A DNA stretch of 64,000 nucleotides, taken from positions 186,001 to 250,000 of the forward strand of contig JAPDRN010000004.1 in NCBI GenBank assembly GCA_030247855.1, written 5' to 3'. Source of the stretch: Knufia peltigerae. Lineage: Eukaryota; Ascomycota; Eurotiomycetes; Chaetothyriales; Trichomeriaceae. A program made the position numbers and the translations under genes. The notes beneath the pieces are model-generated. The model made no database searches, was not told the DNA's origin, and was given only the letters and a program-made list of their open reading frames with translations. This document shows, in pieces, positions 44,603-56,100 of the stretch; positions within the stretch are counted from its first letter, which is position 1; every line of letters starts with the position of its first letter.

Positions 44603-46429
44603 ATGACCTCGATTGATGAGATCTTTCGCAAGCCAAATGCGTTACCGAAACGCAAGTTGGAAGACCCTAATACCACCTTCTCTCATGCCCTCTCTAACAA
44701 ATCCTCCAAATTGACCGACGGATCATCTCCACGAAGCAACGGTTATGAGTCTTCTACGCCCAGTTCTGGTTCCAATGGAAAAGGGGCATTTGTCCAAGAC
44801 GAAATTCTTGACGAAGAGGACGTTGAAGCCGGACCTGCGCGGCCTCCGAGCGAGGATGACGTAGAGGACGAAGCCGGCGACGACGATGAAGGCCGCTTCT
44901 TTGGCGGTGGTGTAACAAAGCAAGAACGCGAAGTGATCGACTTTCTTGAACAAAACGAAGGCGATGATGTTGAAGAAAAGGTTGATTCTGCCTGGTTACG
45001 GCGGACGGCGATCAACTTCGAGCGAAAGATCAACAAGAATGCGGAACTACGCGCGAAGTATGAAAGCGAGCCTATGAAATTCGTGGGTAGCGAAGCCGAT
45101 CTCGATGCGGAAATCAAAGGTCTCAGTCTTCTCAGCGAACATGGTGAATTGTACGAGGAATTCGTCAAGCTGGGCTGCGTGGGGAGTCTAGTGGGACTGC
45201 TCGCACATGAAAACACAGACATCGCCATCGCAGTGTGCGAGTTGCTGGCTGAGTTGACCGACGAGGACTCCTCAACAAATGAAGAGCAATGGAAGTCACT
45301 GGCGCAGGCAATGATCAAGGCAGATCTGATCGATCTCTTGGTGAGTAACCTGGGACGATTGGATGAAGCAAATGAGAGCGATCGTGCTGGCGTCTACCAC
45401 ATCCTGAACGTGTTGGAGAACATACTTTCGGATACACAGTACCAGGAGGTGGCTGGCTCCAAAGATGGGCTCATGTCGTGGCTGCTTGTACGGGTCAAGA
45501 AGGCCGACCCAACTGCCCGTGGAAAGGTGGGACAGAATAGGCAGTATGCCGCCGAACTCTTGGCCATTCTTCTCCAAAGCAGCAGGGCCAACCGAGAGAG
45601 GTTCGCACGAAAAGAGGGAGTTGATACCTTGCTCGAACTGCTGAGCGTATACCGCAAACGGGATCCAGAGAAAGATTCCGACGAGGAAGAATACGCCGAG
45701 AATCTATTCGACTGCTTGGCCTGTGTTGTGGAAGAGAAAATTCCGGCCGATAAATTCATCGAGGGCGAAGGCGTCGAATTATGTCTCATCATGCTGCGAG
45801 AAGGAAGACTAGCCAAAGCACGCGCGTTGAGAGTGCTCGACCACGCCATGAGCGGCGCTAATGCGGTGGCCGTCTCGATGAAATTCGTCGATGCAGCTGG
45901 TTTGAAGACGATCTTTGGCATGCTCATGAAAAGCCATAAGATGGAAAGAAGTCTGCTGGAACATCTGATCGGTATCTTGGCAAGCCTACTGAGGTACCTC
46001 CCGGGCGGAACAGCTGAACGAATTCGTACCCTCGCAAAATTCGTCGAAAACAATTACGAGAAGACTCACAAACTGGTGGAACTTCGGAAAGAGTACAAGA
46101 CACGGCTGATCAAGACCGACGCACAAATCCAGAGGGAGCGACAGGACATGGACGAGGCACAACTAGAGGAGCATGCAGACGAATGGTTGTCTCGCCGACT
46201 CGATGCAGGACTTTTCTCCTTACAAGCTCTCGAACTTATTCTGAGCTGGATGGTAGCGGAGGATACTGGCGCCCGAGAGACCATAACTGTTCTTCTTGGG
46301 GAAGATGGGCTGAAGGTCTTGGAGCGCAGCTTGCGCGATCAGTTGGATGGCATGGAGGTTGGTCAGGGCGAGGGAGGCAAGGCCACTGAAGAAATGCTGG
46401 AAGCATTGTTATTGTGCGTTGAGCAATGA
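44603..46429 (+). CDS. CTNNBL1-like spliceosome-associated armadillo-repeat protein
   Basis: Predicted 608-residue homolog of beta-catenin-like protein 1, a nuclear armadillo-repeat protein associated with the Prp19/CDC5L spliceosome complex. The N-terminal about 130 residues are disordered, with a basic stretch (LPKRKLE) and acidic runs. The family block follows: RRTAINFERKINKNAELRAKYESEPMKF, ELYEEFVKLGCVGSLVGLLAHENTDIAIAVCELLAELTDED, FDCLACVVEEKIPADKF, MLREGRLAKARALRVLDHA, IGILASLLRYL. The C-terminus is helical (WLSRRLDAGLFSLQALELILSWM). Single exon. Length is similar to the human protein (563 residues). With PRP8 it is the second splicing gene here, but the two are 40 kb apart, so no operon-like link is implied. 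Confidence 0.93.
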   Translation: MTSIDEIFRKPNALPKRKLEDPNTTFSHALSNKSSKLTDGSSPRSNGYESSTPSSGSNGKGAFVQDEILDEEDVEAGPARPPSEDDVEDEAGDDDEGRFFGGGVTKQEREVIDFLEQNEGDDVEEKVDSAWLRRTAINFERKINKNAELRAKYESEPMKFVGSEADLDAEIKGLSLLSEHGELYEEFVKLGCVGSLVGLLAHENTDIAIAVCELLAELTDEDSSTNEEQWKSLAQAMIKADLIDLLVSNLGRLDEANESDRAGVYHILNVLENILSDTQYQEVAGSKDGLMSWLLVRVKKADPTARGKVGQNRQYAAELLAILLQSSRANRERFARKEGVDTLLELLSVYRKRDPEKDSDEEEYAENLFDCLACVVEEKIPADKFIEGEGVELCLIMLREGRLAKARALRVLDHAMSGANAVAVSMKFVDAAGLKTIFGMLMKSHKMERSLLEHLIGILASLLRYLPGGTAERIRTLAKFVENNYEKTHKLVELRKEYKTRLIKTDAQIQRERQDMDEAQLEEHADEWLSRRLDAGLFSLQALELILSWMVAEDTGARETITVLLGEDGLKVLERSLRDQLDGMEVGQGEGGKATEEMLEALLLCVEQ

Positions 46430-46788
46430 TTGCTAGTATTTATGCTTGCGCATGACAGCTAATCGGGGACCAGCAACAAATGTATGACTTTTGACGATAA
46501 TACATAATGCATGATACCCGTCTCGATTTCTTGTTTTCGCCATTCGTGCGCATCTCCCATGGCGGTGCGCATGTTTGCAGTGATTCCTGCTACCCAAAAC
46601 CTCGTATTCTTCGAGCATCAATGACGAAGATGCCTAATGAGGACCACGAATCCAAACACACCCGCCGCAAATGAGCTAGTGGCCGAGGCGACGGCCAAGG
46701 CACAGGCATGCCACAGAGTCGTCGTAGTCTGTAACTCGACGCACTTATCAGTCCCCATCGCAGGCCCTGTGACTGGGAGGCTCACATG
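46430..46788. other. Convergent intergenic region
   Basis: About 360 bp between the 3' ends of the CTNNBL1-like and GFA-domain genes. Nothing recognisable. Confidence 0.5.
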
Positions 46789-47272
46789 TCACATCTGAGT
46801 CTCAACCTGGTGGGCATTGGGAATTGGCTGATTCCACACCCAGCGGTCTTTGGTGTACAATTCCAACGCTGGAGTTGATGGTGCGGTTTCGAACTCATCG
46901 AAGAGCGTTGTCCTCACGAACGCTTTGTCAGGGAATACCTCCTTGAGTAAACCAAACACTGGCGAGCCGCAATTTTCACAAAAATGTCGATGGACCGAGC
47001 GACCAGTGTCTGTCTGCTTGTCTTCGTAAGACTTGATCGGTCCAGAGATGCTGAGATCTGCAAGAGGGAGGATGAGGATGCATGCTCCAACTAGACATGG
47101 AAAGCAATGTCAAAATCCAGCAGACTAGCAAGGGAATGTGCCAGGGCAAATCTATACCTGAACCGCTTGTCTTCTTGCAGTTCTTGCAGTGGCAGACAAT
47201 GGCATTTGGCTTCTCCTCTTGAGGAATGTTGGCCTCGACAGTGACAACGCCACAGTTGCAGGAGCCGTGCAT
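46789..47272 (-). CDS. GFA/CENP-V-domain zinc protein
   Basis: Predicted 138-residue protein of the glutathione-dependent formaldehyde-activating (GFA)/CENP-V fold. Exons are 47272..47158 and 47090..46789. The 67-nt intron (GTATAG donor, GTCTAG acceptor) joins KTSGS to VGACILILP in frame. Zinc ligands are all present: Cys5-x-Cys7 (SCNCG), Cys27-x-Cys29-x2-Cys32 (CHCKNC) and Cys76-x2-Cys79 (FCENCGSP). The conserved GPIKSYEDKQTDTG and the WVWNQPIPN end are typical of fungal members. The biochemical role of most fungal GFA proteins is uncertain, and the formaldehyde name comes from a bacterial founder. The small gene needs the intron to be complete. Confidence 0.9.
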
Positions 47273-48011
47273 CGTTGCGAAGGGAGAGAAGTTGTACCGT
47301 TTGTGACACTATGAAGAAAGTTAAATAAGGCCTTGAATAAGTGACCTGTCAATCCTTCTCATCTGAAGGGCATCCACGGTCAACACGGGAGGTATATAAA
47401 GGCAGAGAGTGCCGGGAGGCTGACGGAATGGTTACTCGACTCGCAAAGGACCCAGCTATCTAAGGGAGGTCGGGAGTATGCCGAAGACCGTCACGGTGAC
47501 ATCCTTGACGTTCCTTTAGGATTCACGACATGATCATCTAGCTGACGCACTGAAGACCGTTCGAGTCAAACAATCGTGATCCGTTTGAGTCTCCACCAAT
47601 CTCACCGGAGCGTAATACTGAAAGCGAGGGCTCCGTGTTTTCCAGGTACGCACGTAAGGTTGGTTGTGAGGAGAGAGGCCACCAATGCTGACTCATGGCA
47701 ACGGGGGAATGTCAATCGTATGCTCGAGGCTATTGCGATTCGATATTGCTCGATTCGTTTCGTACGAATACGGTACGGTAGACAATGTTGAAGTTGTGGA
47801 TTCTAATAAACCTTTGTACTCTATAAGGCTGATGAGTAAGCCATATTTTGTTTGCAGGCAGTGATTTTCACGTGACTGCGCTAATGCCAAGCCTGCGCCT
47901 GGCGCTTCATTCCCGAGTCGCGATCTCGAAGGCGATATTTCTCAAAAGTTTCCAGACGGACTGGACGACTTCATTCTTCATTCTCCATCTTACCTCGCCT
48001 GCACCGTCAAG
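47273..48011. promoter_or_regulatory. Divergent promoter region, GFA protein / RPB2, with TCACGTGA
   Basis: About 740 bp between divergent starts. The palindrome TCACGTGA lies at 47868-47875, about 140 bp before the RPB2 ATG, and resembles a Cbf1-type E-box. No gene is seen. Confidence 0.55.
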
Positions 48012-51000
48012 ATGGAGAAGTACGAAGATGTCGGCGACTACTACGGGGAGGAGGTTGCGGACCAAGACATCACCTCTGAAGACTGCTGGAAAGTCATCAG
48101 TTCCTTCTTCGACATTAAGCAACTCGCCTCCATGCAGATCGACTCGTTCAATCACTTCATGAGGTCCGGTTTACAAGATTTGGTCAACGAAAAGGGAGGC
48201 GTCACGCTGGACCACGCACAGAATGTCGAAGATGACGATCCCAACCCGATTGTCATCAAGAGACACGAGGTCAAATTCGGCAAAGTCACGCTCAGCAAGC
48301 CCAACATGGTCGAAGGAGATGGCACCACGACAGACTGCATGCCGCACGAAGCGCGATTACGAAGCCTCACGTACGCGAGTCCTGTCTACGTGAAGATGAG
48401 CAAGAAGACTTGGTACGCGAAAGAGAGACCGTGGGATGACCAGAGCGCGGATCAAGGCGTGATGAGGGATGACGGCTCTGAGCTTTTCTGGCGCGAAGGC
48501 TTCGAAGAGGGTGATGAGAATCAAGAGGAAGATGTCTACATTGGGAAAATCCCGATCATGGTACGAAGTATGACATGCCATCTGAAGGGTGAAAGATTCC
48601 AAAGTGACAAGGACCTCTTCGCGTGGGGCGAATGTCCTTACGATCAGGGAGGTTATTTCATCATCAACGGCAGTGAAAAGGTGCTCATCGCTCAAGAGAG
48701 AAGTGCTGGAAACATTGTGCAAGTGTTCCAGAAGGCCGCGCCTGCGCCTTTTACACATCTCGCCGAAATCAGATCCGTCATTGATCGCGGTGCTCGAATG
48801 ATGTCTCAATGTACCGTCAAGCTCTTCCGCAGAGTCGACGGCCCTGACGGGACCAAGATCGACAACCCCATCCGGGTACAATTGCCATATGTCAAGCAGG
48901 ATATCCCACTTGTCATTGTCTTTCGAGCGTTGGATATCGTCTCGGATGCCGACATCCTGGAGAAGATCTGCTTTGACCAGAGTGACAAAGAGATGCTCGA
49001 TATGCTGATGGGTTCTTTGCAAGAAGGTCAACCCATTCAGAGCGCCGACCTGGCTAGAGACTTTATCGCGCGACGTGGCAATATTCCCACCCTCAAGAGC
49101 CACGAGAGACAGAAGCATGCTATAGATATTCTGCAGAAGGAGTTTTTGCCGCACATTGGACAGGGTCCTGATGTTGCTACGAAGAAGGCTTTCTTCCTTG
49201 GTTACATGGTGAATCGACTGCTTAAGGCCGCTCTTGGACGTGCCGAACCAGACGACAGAGATCATCTCGGCAAGAAACGATTGGACCTGGCCGGACCACT
49301 AATGACCAATCTTTTCCGCTTGCAGTTCGACAAAGCCACCAAGGACTTTTTCCGTTATATGCAGAAACGTGTCGAAGCTGGCCAGCCGATCAGCATTCAC
49401 GCCGGCTTCAAGCACCCCATCATCACAAGCGGCTTGAAATACTCACTCGCCACTGGTAATTGGGGTGATCAGAAGAAGCTCGATAAGGCCAAAGCGGGTG
49501 TCTCTCAAGTGCTCAGTCGATACACTTTTGCTTCAACTCTGTCACATCTTCGTCGAACAAATGCACCCATCGGTCGTGAAGGGAAAATTGCCAAACCGCG
49601 TCAGCTCCACAACACTCATTGGGGTTACGTCTGTCCTGCAGAAACACCTGAAGGTCAGGCTTGTGGCCTGGTCAAGAACTTGTCCTTGATGTCAATGGTT
49701 ACAAATTCCTACGAGACTGAACCGTTGAGAGCCTATGTCCTGAACAAGCACGTCGACGCCATCGAGGAATGGGAACCCAGGTTAAACCCTCAAGCCACAA
49801 AGATCTTTATCGACGGCGTGTGGTTTGCAGTGGTCCTGAGAGATCCGAAGCGACTCGTCGACGATCTTCGCCGACTTCGAAGACAGGGCACTTTCGATGC
49901 CCAAGTCAGCTTGGTCTGGGATATCAGAGAGAAGGAGTTCAGGATCTCTGGTGACTCTGGCAGGATAATCCGCCCGCTCTTCGTTGTGGAGACCGATAAG
50001 GCATCCGAAAACGTTGGCAATCTAGTTCTAAACAAGGAGCATATCAACAAGCTCGACCAGACCAATTATCTAAAAGAAGGCGGGTACCAATTTAACGATG
50101 AGTTCAGCGCATACGGCTGGGATGACCTGCTCAAAGCTGGTGTCGTCGAGTACTTGGACGCGGAGGAGGAAGAGACAGCCATGATTGTCATGACGCCTGA
50201 AGTCCTGGCCGATTCGAAGGCGAGATGGCTAGGAATGGAGATTGAAAACTTTGACGATCCGCTGGGCAGAAACGAACCATTGCTTACGCCAAACTCGCAC
50301 TCTTTCACCCATTGCGAAATTCACCCCAGTATGATTTTGGGCGTCTGCGCCAGTATCATTCCTTTCCCCGACCACAACCAATCGCCTCGTAACACCTATC
50401 AATCCGCCATGGGTAAACAAGCTATGGGCGTTTTCCTCACAAACTTCGACCAACGTATGGAAACAATGGCCAACATTCTCTACTATCCTCAGAAGCCTCT
50501 TGCAAGAACAATGGCAATGGATTATCTGAAGTTCCGAGAACTCCCGGCTGGGCAGAATGCCATTGTCGCCATCGCCTGTTACTCCGGCTACAATCAAGAA
50601 GATTCTGTTATAATGAACCAGAGTTCAATCGATCGTGGTCTGTTCCGGTCACTATTCTATCGTGCGTACCAGGACCAAGAAAAGAGCGTCGGGCATGCTG
50701 TCATTGAGTCATTTGAGAAGCCTACGAGAGCCGACACTTTGAGATTGAAGCATGGCACATACGACAAGATCGATGAAGATGGTATCGTGGCTCCGGGTGT
50801 TCGTGTTAGTGGCGAGGACATCATCATGGGTAAAACAGCCCCCATGGCTCCGGATGCAGAAGAATTGGGTCAACGACAGAAACAGCACGTCAAGCGCGAC
50901 GTGTCGACACCCCTACGGTCCACCGAGTCAGGTATTGTCGATCAGGTCATGCTGACCACGACCAATGACGGCCATCGGTTTGCCAAGGTCCGTGTTCGAA

Positions 51001-51761
51001 CTACCAAGGTTCCCCAGATCGGTGACAAGTTCGCATCCCGTCATGGTCAAAAAGGTACTATCGGTATCACCTATCGCCACGAGGACATGCCTTTTACCCG
51101 AGAAGGTATCGTGCCAGACTTGATCATCAACCCACACGCCATTCCTTCTCGAATGACCATTGCCCATTTGATTGAGTGTCAGCTGTCCAAAGTCGCTACT
51201 TTGCGTGGAGAAGAAGGTGACGCTACTCCGTTCACCAAAGTCACAGTCACTCAGATCTCGGATATCTTGAGGAAGATGGGCTACCAATCTCGTGGGTTTG
51301 AAGTCATGTACAACGGGCACACGGGCAAGAAGCTCGTTGCGCAAGTGTTTTTGGGCCCCACGTACTACCAACGCCTCCGACACATGGTCGACGACAAGAT
51401 CCACTCGCGCGCCCGTGGTCCAACCCAGATCCTGACCAGACAACCCGTCGAAGGTCGAGCAAGGGATGGTGGTTTGCGTTTCGGAGAAATGGAGCGCGAT
51501 TGCATGATTGCCCATGGCGCCAGCTCCTTCCTGAAGGAACGTCTCTTCGACGTCTCAGACCCGTTCAGGGTTCACGTGTGCGACATTTGCGGATTGATGA
51601 CGGTGATTGCGAAATTGAAAAAGAACACCTTCGAGTGCAAGAATTGCAATAATAAGAACAAAATCAGCCAGATTTATCTGCCCTACGCCGCCAAGTTGTT
51701 GTTCCAGGAACTTTGGAGTATGAACATCGCGGCTAGGTTGTATACCAAACGGAGTCGCTAG
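48012..51761 (+). CDS. RPB2: RNA polymerase II second-largest subunit Rpb2
   Basis: Predicted 1249-residue single-exon subunit that forms half of the RNA polymerase II active centre in the nucleus. Family sequence is continuous from MEKYEDVG and EDCWKVISSFFDIKQLASMQIDSFNHF to the end. Features include the protrusion and lobe, the fork region (RRTNAPIGREGKIAKPRQLHNTHWG begins a long conserved block), the hybrid-binding region (KFASRHGQKGTIG, IAHLIECQ) and the anchor. The C-terminal zinc site is C-x2-C and C-x2-C (CDICGLM, CKNCNN). It ends AARLYTKRSR. The start ATG has a good context (CAAGATGG). No intein is present. Length is normal. Confidence is very high. Confidence 0.98.
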   Translation: MEKYEDVGDYYGEEVADQDITSEDCWKVISSFFDIKQLASMQIDSFNHFMRSGLQDLVNEKGGVTLDHAQNVEDDDPNPIVIKRHEVKFGKVTLSKPNMVEGDGTTTDCMPHEARLRSLTYASPVYVKMSKKTWYAKERPWDDQSADQGVMRDDGSELFWREGFEEGDENQEEDVYIGKIPIMVRSMTCHLKGERFQSDKDLFAWGECPYDQGGYFIINGSEKVLIAQERSAGNIVQVFQKAAPAPFTHLAEIRSVIDRGARMMSQCTVKLFRRVDGPDGTKIDNPIRVQLPYVKQDIPLVIVFRALDIVSDADILEKICFDQSDKEMLDMLMGSLQEGQPIQSADLARDFIARRGNIPTLKSHERQKHAIDILQKEFLPHIGQGPDVATKKAFFLGYMVNRLLKAALGRAEPDDRDHLGKKRLDLAGPLMTNLFRLQFDKATKDFFRYMQKRVEAGQPISIHAGFKHPIITSGLKYSLATGNWGDQKKLDKAKAGVSQVLSRYTFASTLSHLRRTNAPIGREGKIAKPRQLHNTHWGYVCPAETPEGQACGLVKNLSLMSMVTNSYETEPLRAYVLNKHVDAIEEWEPRLNPQATKIFIDGVWFAVVLRDPKRLVDDLRRLRRQGTFDAQVSLVWDIREKEFRISGDSGRIIRPLFVVETDKASENVGNLVLNKEHINKLDQTNYLKEGGYQFNDEFSAYGWDDLLKAGVVEYLDAEEEETAMIVMTPEVLADSKARWLGMEIENFDDPLGRNEPLLTPNSHSFTHCEIHPSMILGVCASIIPFPDHNQSPRNTYQSAMGKQAMGVFLTNFDQRMETMANILYYPQKPLARTMAMDYLKFRELPAGQNAIVAIACYSGYNQEDSVIMNQSSIDRGLFRSLFYRAYQDQEKSVGHAVIESFEKPTRADTLRLKHGTYDKIDEDGIVAPGVRVSGEDIIMGKTAPMAPDAEELGQRQKQHVKRDVSTPLRSTESGIVDQVMLTTTNDGHRFAKVRVRTTKVPQIGDKFASRHGQKGTIGITYRHEDMPFTREGIVPDLIINPHAIPSRMTIAHLIECQLSKVATLRGEEGDATPFTKVTVTQISDILRKMGYQSRGFEVMYNGHTGKKLVAQVFLGPTYYQRLRHMVDDKIHSRARGPTQILTRQPVEGRARDGGLRFGEMERDCMIAHGASSFLKERLFDVSDPFRVHVCDICGLMTVIAKLKKNTFECKNCNNKNKISQIYLPYAAKLLFQELWSMNIAARLYTKRSR

Positions 51762-53112
51762 GAGCGAGCTCAGGATAAAAAGGCTTTGGACCCTTTTAAT
51801 CGTGTGTCGACGGATTCCGGTTCTGAGATTTGAGTCCGACTTGCCAAGTGCCAGGTCAATGTTGAGGATCTAATCGAATATCGGTTGTTTCCTTTTCGAT
51901 GGCCGATATTATCGAAACCGCGAGGGATGGGACGATGGAGAGGCAGAGAGAGTTTAATGTTGGCTTGCGACCCTCCAGCAGTGCAAGAGTCGAGTCTTTG
52001 GTGATTCTAGATTCTCGATTCTCGATCCTGATCTTGCAAGGTCTTGGTTTTGCAGAGTGCGACACACGAGAGGAACAACGAGTTGTGGGTCTCGCGACGC
52101 CTGAGGACGGAGAAAAAAGCCCGTATCGTGTAATTTTGTCTGTTGTTGCCTGCATCGCAAAAGATTCCCCCGGGATTGCATTGACCGCCCATGGACCAGG
52201 GGCGGAGGTCAGTCACTACATCGAGACAAGTTTGCGCACAGCCATCCAAGGAAACCAAAAAAAAGAGCACGAAAGCATGAAATGCAAGGTCGGGGGTGGG
52301 CTGGGTTTTTGTAACATTATTCGGAAAAAAGTAGCATTGGCGTTCGCGAGGTATTTATAACTTGGTACCATGATACTATCTGCTACTGCCGCTACTTATA
52401 AAGAGAAATTCCTTGCCGACGAGAGGGAGAGAGAGAGAGAGACACCAGAAGAAGGAAGAAATAAACCAAAATAAAATGTGTTGCATTGGCCACATCTGAA
52501 CTTGCCAACCTTTGACTTGTCTATTTCACCTGCCCAAGTGTAATTGATTCACACGTACTCCGTAGACACTGGTACGATCGTCTTTTTTCCTAACCCCGCA
52601 AGTCGAGTCTTCTAGTAGCTGGTAGAAGACGCATGTGAAAGAAACGAATGCAACGACGGTCGAACATTTAAAATGTATTCGAGTAGGGAGTGATCGGGAG
52701 GGTGCAAACAGTGTCGCGCGCGTCGACCGGACTTTTGAGGAGTCCAAGGTATTATCAATTATATTCCAAATCGCGGCGGCAAACCACTTGTCGTGCGGTC
52801 ATTAAAACGTACCAAAGTATTCCTCGACGGCACGAATCATCAATGAAGCCTTTCCGAAGTCACCGTATGAACAGAACCATTGGTACAATTGAGCCACTCT
52901 TTGGGGTTCCATTTGGCAAAACTAGGCAAACATTACTACCGAAATCCAAATTCTCAGTCTCGTATACTTGTTTACAGGCAAAAGCCAGAAGCCCACAAGA
53001 ACAAAAAGAAAACTCGTTTGTGAACACTGGGAAGGTATCATCGTAATCACTCTTGCTCAGGGGTCGTTCGTATTCGCCGGACCAATTTTGTTGATCCATA
53101 AGAGACCCTCTC
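51762..53112. other. Intergenic region between RPB2 and the Ala/Gly-repeat gene
   Basis: About 1.35 kb where the two 3' ends converge. It contains the direct repeat TAGATTCTCGATTCTCGAT (about 52009-52027), a GA-rich run at about 52424-52442 and the 9-mer at 52556-52564. Open frames here have no recognisable content. Confidence 0.55.
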
Positions 53113-56100
53113 TTAACGAGCATGGTCGGTCGTCGTCGACGTGTTTGTCGTGCCTACTCCTGGACCGCTGTGGCTGGGATCCGCGGCGACAGGCTCCTGT
53201 TGTTGTTGTCCATAGTTTGCCGATGTCGGGCTTTGCTTGGAAAAGGGATTGTAAGATGGCTTCTGGAGACCACCACTCTGTTCCTCGTAAGAACTTCCAT
53301 GGTGTTGCTCTGTACTGGTGCGAGAAGTGGTTGAACCAGGCTCGTGGCGAGAGGTTTCTGCACCTGCGACTCCAGCACCGGCACCGGCACCCAGAACTCC
53401 TGCTTCAGCGGCGTGGCGACCGTCATGACCGTGACCGTGATCTTCATCGTCATCGGTGCTGTATTCCTCTTCTTCACCAGTGTCCTTGTTCTTGCGTCGT
53501 TTGAAGATGCGTTTGAAGATGTTGGGCTTCTTCTCCTCGTGAGGAGGGTCCTTGTGCAAAACGTTATGACCACCATCGTCGGCGACGACAGCAGGGCGTC
53601 CTCCCTGACTACCGGCCGACTGCTTTCCGATGCCATAAGCAGTGTCCAGAGATTCTTGTTCGTGTTGCTTTTGTGCATCTGACTTCTGGTCGTGCTCATG
53701 GGCACCGTATGCGGCGGCAGCACCGGTTCCACCGACGGCAGCGGCGGCCGCGGCTTCTTTCTCACGACGCCTGTGCCTTTCAGCCTCTTCAGCCTCAACG
53801 CCAGCCCCAGGCTGTTCCTCCTTCTTGGGATGCCTCTCATGTTCGGCCTCGCCAGCGGCAAGCTCTTTATCGTGTTTCTTTTCTTCCTTCTCAAGCCCCT
53901 TTTGATGCTCCTTTTCCTCCTTGGCCGCGGCCTTTTCTTGTGCCTTGTGCTCCTTTGCTAATTCCTTCTGGTGTTGCTTCTCCTCCTTGTGAGCCTGCTT
54001 CTCTGCTGCCTTTTGATCCTTTTCGAATTGTTTTTGGCGAGCTGCCTCCTGCTCAGCGAGATCCTTTTGTCGTCGAGCCTCGGCATTGGCAGCGTCCTGT
54101 CCAACCTCGTGTTTGCTGTATTCATGGGCACCGTAAGCCCCAGCACCGGCGCCGGCGGCTCCAGCTAGAGCGGCATCACGGCCGGTGTGACTCTCCCCCT
54201 GCTCTGGGGCAGCTGGATCAGTTCTGGCGGCCTTGTCCGAAGTCGGTCCCGAAGAGGCTGCAATAGGGGTTGCCTTTGTGTCGTTGCGTGCCGCGCTGGT
54301 GTCCTTGGTACTAGTAGTAGGTACTTGCCGGGCTGCTGACGGGTCTTGTTCCGCATGATGTTTGTTGTACTCGTGAGCACCATAAGCACCGGCACCAGTG
54401 CCCGCAGCACCTGCCAAAGCAGCATCACGACCGGCATGACTCTTGTCTTGCTCCGGCGCTGCAGTTGGATCATTTCTGGTAGATCTCTCAACTGCAGGCT
54501 GCGAGGAAGCGGCGACAGGAGCTATTTTTGTATCCTTGGTACTGGTAGTTGGTCCTTGGCGGCCTACTGATGGATCTTCTGCAGCGCGATGCTTGTTGTA
54601 TTCGTGGGCCCCGTAAGCACCAGCGCCGGCACCAGCAGCACCTGCTAGAGCTGCGTTGCGTCCAGTGCGACGATCATCTGCTGCTGGAGTATGTTCCGTG
54701 GGATATTCTCCAGAAGTCGAGGTTGTTGCTGGGCCAGCTTGCTTTTCGCGGACAGGCAGTTGGGAACTGGTAGCCGGAGGCTGAGTAGCAGATTCAGAAG
54801 ATGTGTAGGGCTTCTCTGCTCGAAGGTCTCCGGTCTCTGGCTTATTCCTTTCGTGTCCCAGAGCATAGGCACCATCGCCAGCTGCGCCAGCACCAAGACC
54901 AGCGGCAGCAGCAGTCTTACCATACCCCTTCGAGTCACTCTCCGGAGTTGAGTCGTTGTAGGGTGTTGCCGTTGTCTGACCCTGAGCCATGCCTCTTTCA
55001 GCACCAGTACTTGTTGCAGGAGCATACGGTGCAGCTGGAGTCGTGTTCTGGGCACTGGAGCCAATGCTGTACTCATTGATTTCTCCTGGTTCTGATCTGT
55101 GCTTCCCGAGTTCATGAGCTCCCAAAGCTCCTGCACCAACACCGGCCGCAGCAAGGCCTGCGTTGCGGCCGGTATGGTCCTTGTGCTCTCGCTCATTGAC
55201 AGCGGCTGCCGTGCCACCTACTGGAGGATTAATGGGAGCAGGAGAATCCTGGCCAGCAGGATAGGCGCTTGTCGGAATACTCTCCTTACGATAATGGGTC
55301 GGCGGCTGTGTTGCTGCTGTACTGGGTGTAGATTCGGTAGGAGCAGTGTATGAACTCACGCCCGTTGTAGTTGTAGGTTGGTCTGGAGTGCCCGACACTG
55401 CATCAGGCTTCTCATTTTCTCTTCCTCTGGCCGCAGCTGCGGTCGCACCACCAGCTGCTGCTCCCAGGCCCATGGCTCCAAGGATCTTTCCAAATGTCCC
55501 ACCCTGGTTTGATCCGGTCGCCGTCTCATCGGGAACCTTCGTCTTCTCGGCTGCACCAAATTCAGCAGAGCGATCGGCTGGTGACGTGGTTGATGTTAGA
55601 CCCGAGGGTGCAATTGTGGTCGCATCGTGAGTTGTGCCACCGCGAGAAAGTGCATTTTCAGTGGCCACACCGGCCGCGGCAGCAGAGACCCCTTGACCCA
55701 AGCTACTGGAACCACCCGTGCCTGCCGCTCCTCCAGAGGCAGCTTCGAGGCCCCTTGACCCGTAAGGATCTCGTGTAGTACCAGACCCAGTGAAGCCCGA
55801 CGTAGCTGCTGAAGCTGCTCGAGTTGAATCGTGGGGAGAAGATTCGTCTTTAGGGAAAGCGCCCGGAATCTGCGAAGCTAGACTCTCGTCAATATTCTGT
55901 CAAACAGAATCCATGTCAGCCGTGTACATACTACTTTGTTGTCTGTCCTTGTTGAAGGCCAGGGATGCTGCGGTGCCTGCTGCACCCTCGGGCACCCCGG
56001 TGCCGGAGGAGCCATACATATGTTCAGGCATTTTGTAAGTCGTAGGATCTGCCGACTGGGGATCAGCGACGTTGCCAACCGGATCTCCTTTGGCTAGGTA

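Noticed and set aside
51899..52360. Plus-strand open frame of 153 codons after RPB2, with opposing frames on the other strand
   Set aside because: No family likeness. It includes direct-repeat sequence and lies in convergent 3' flanks.
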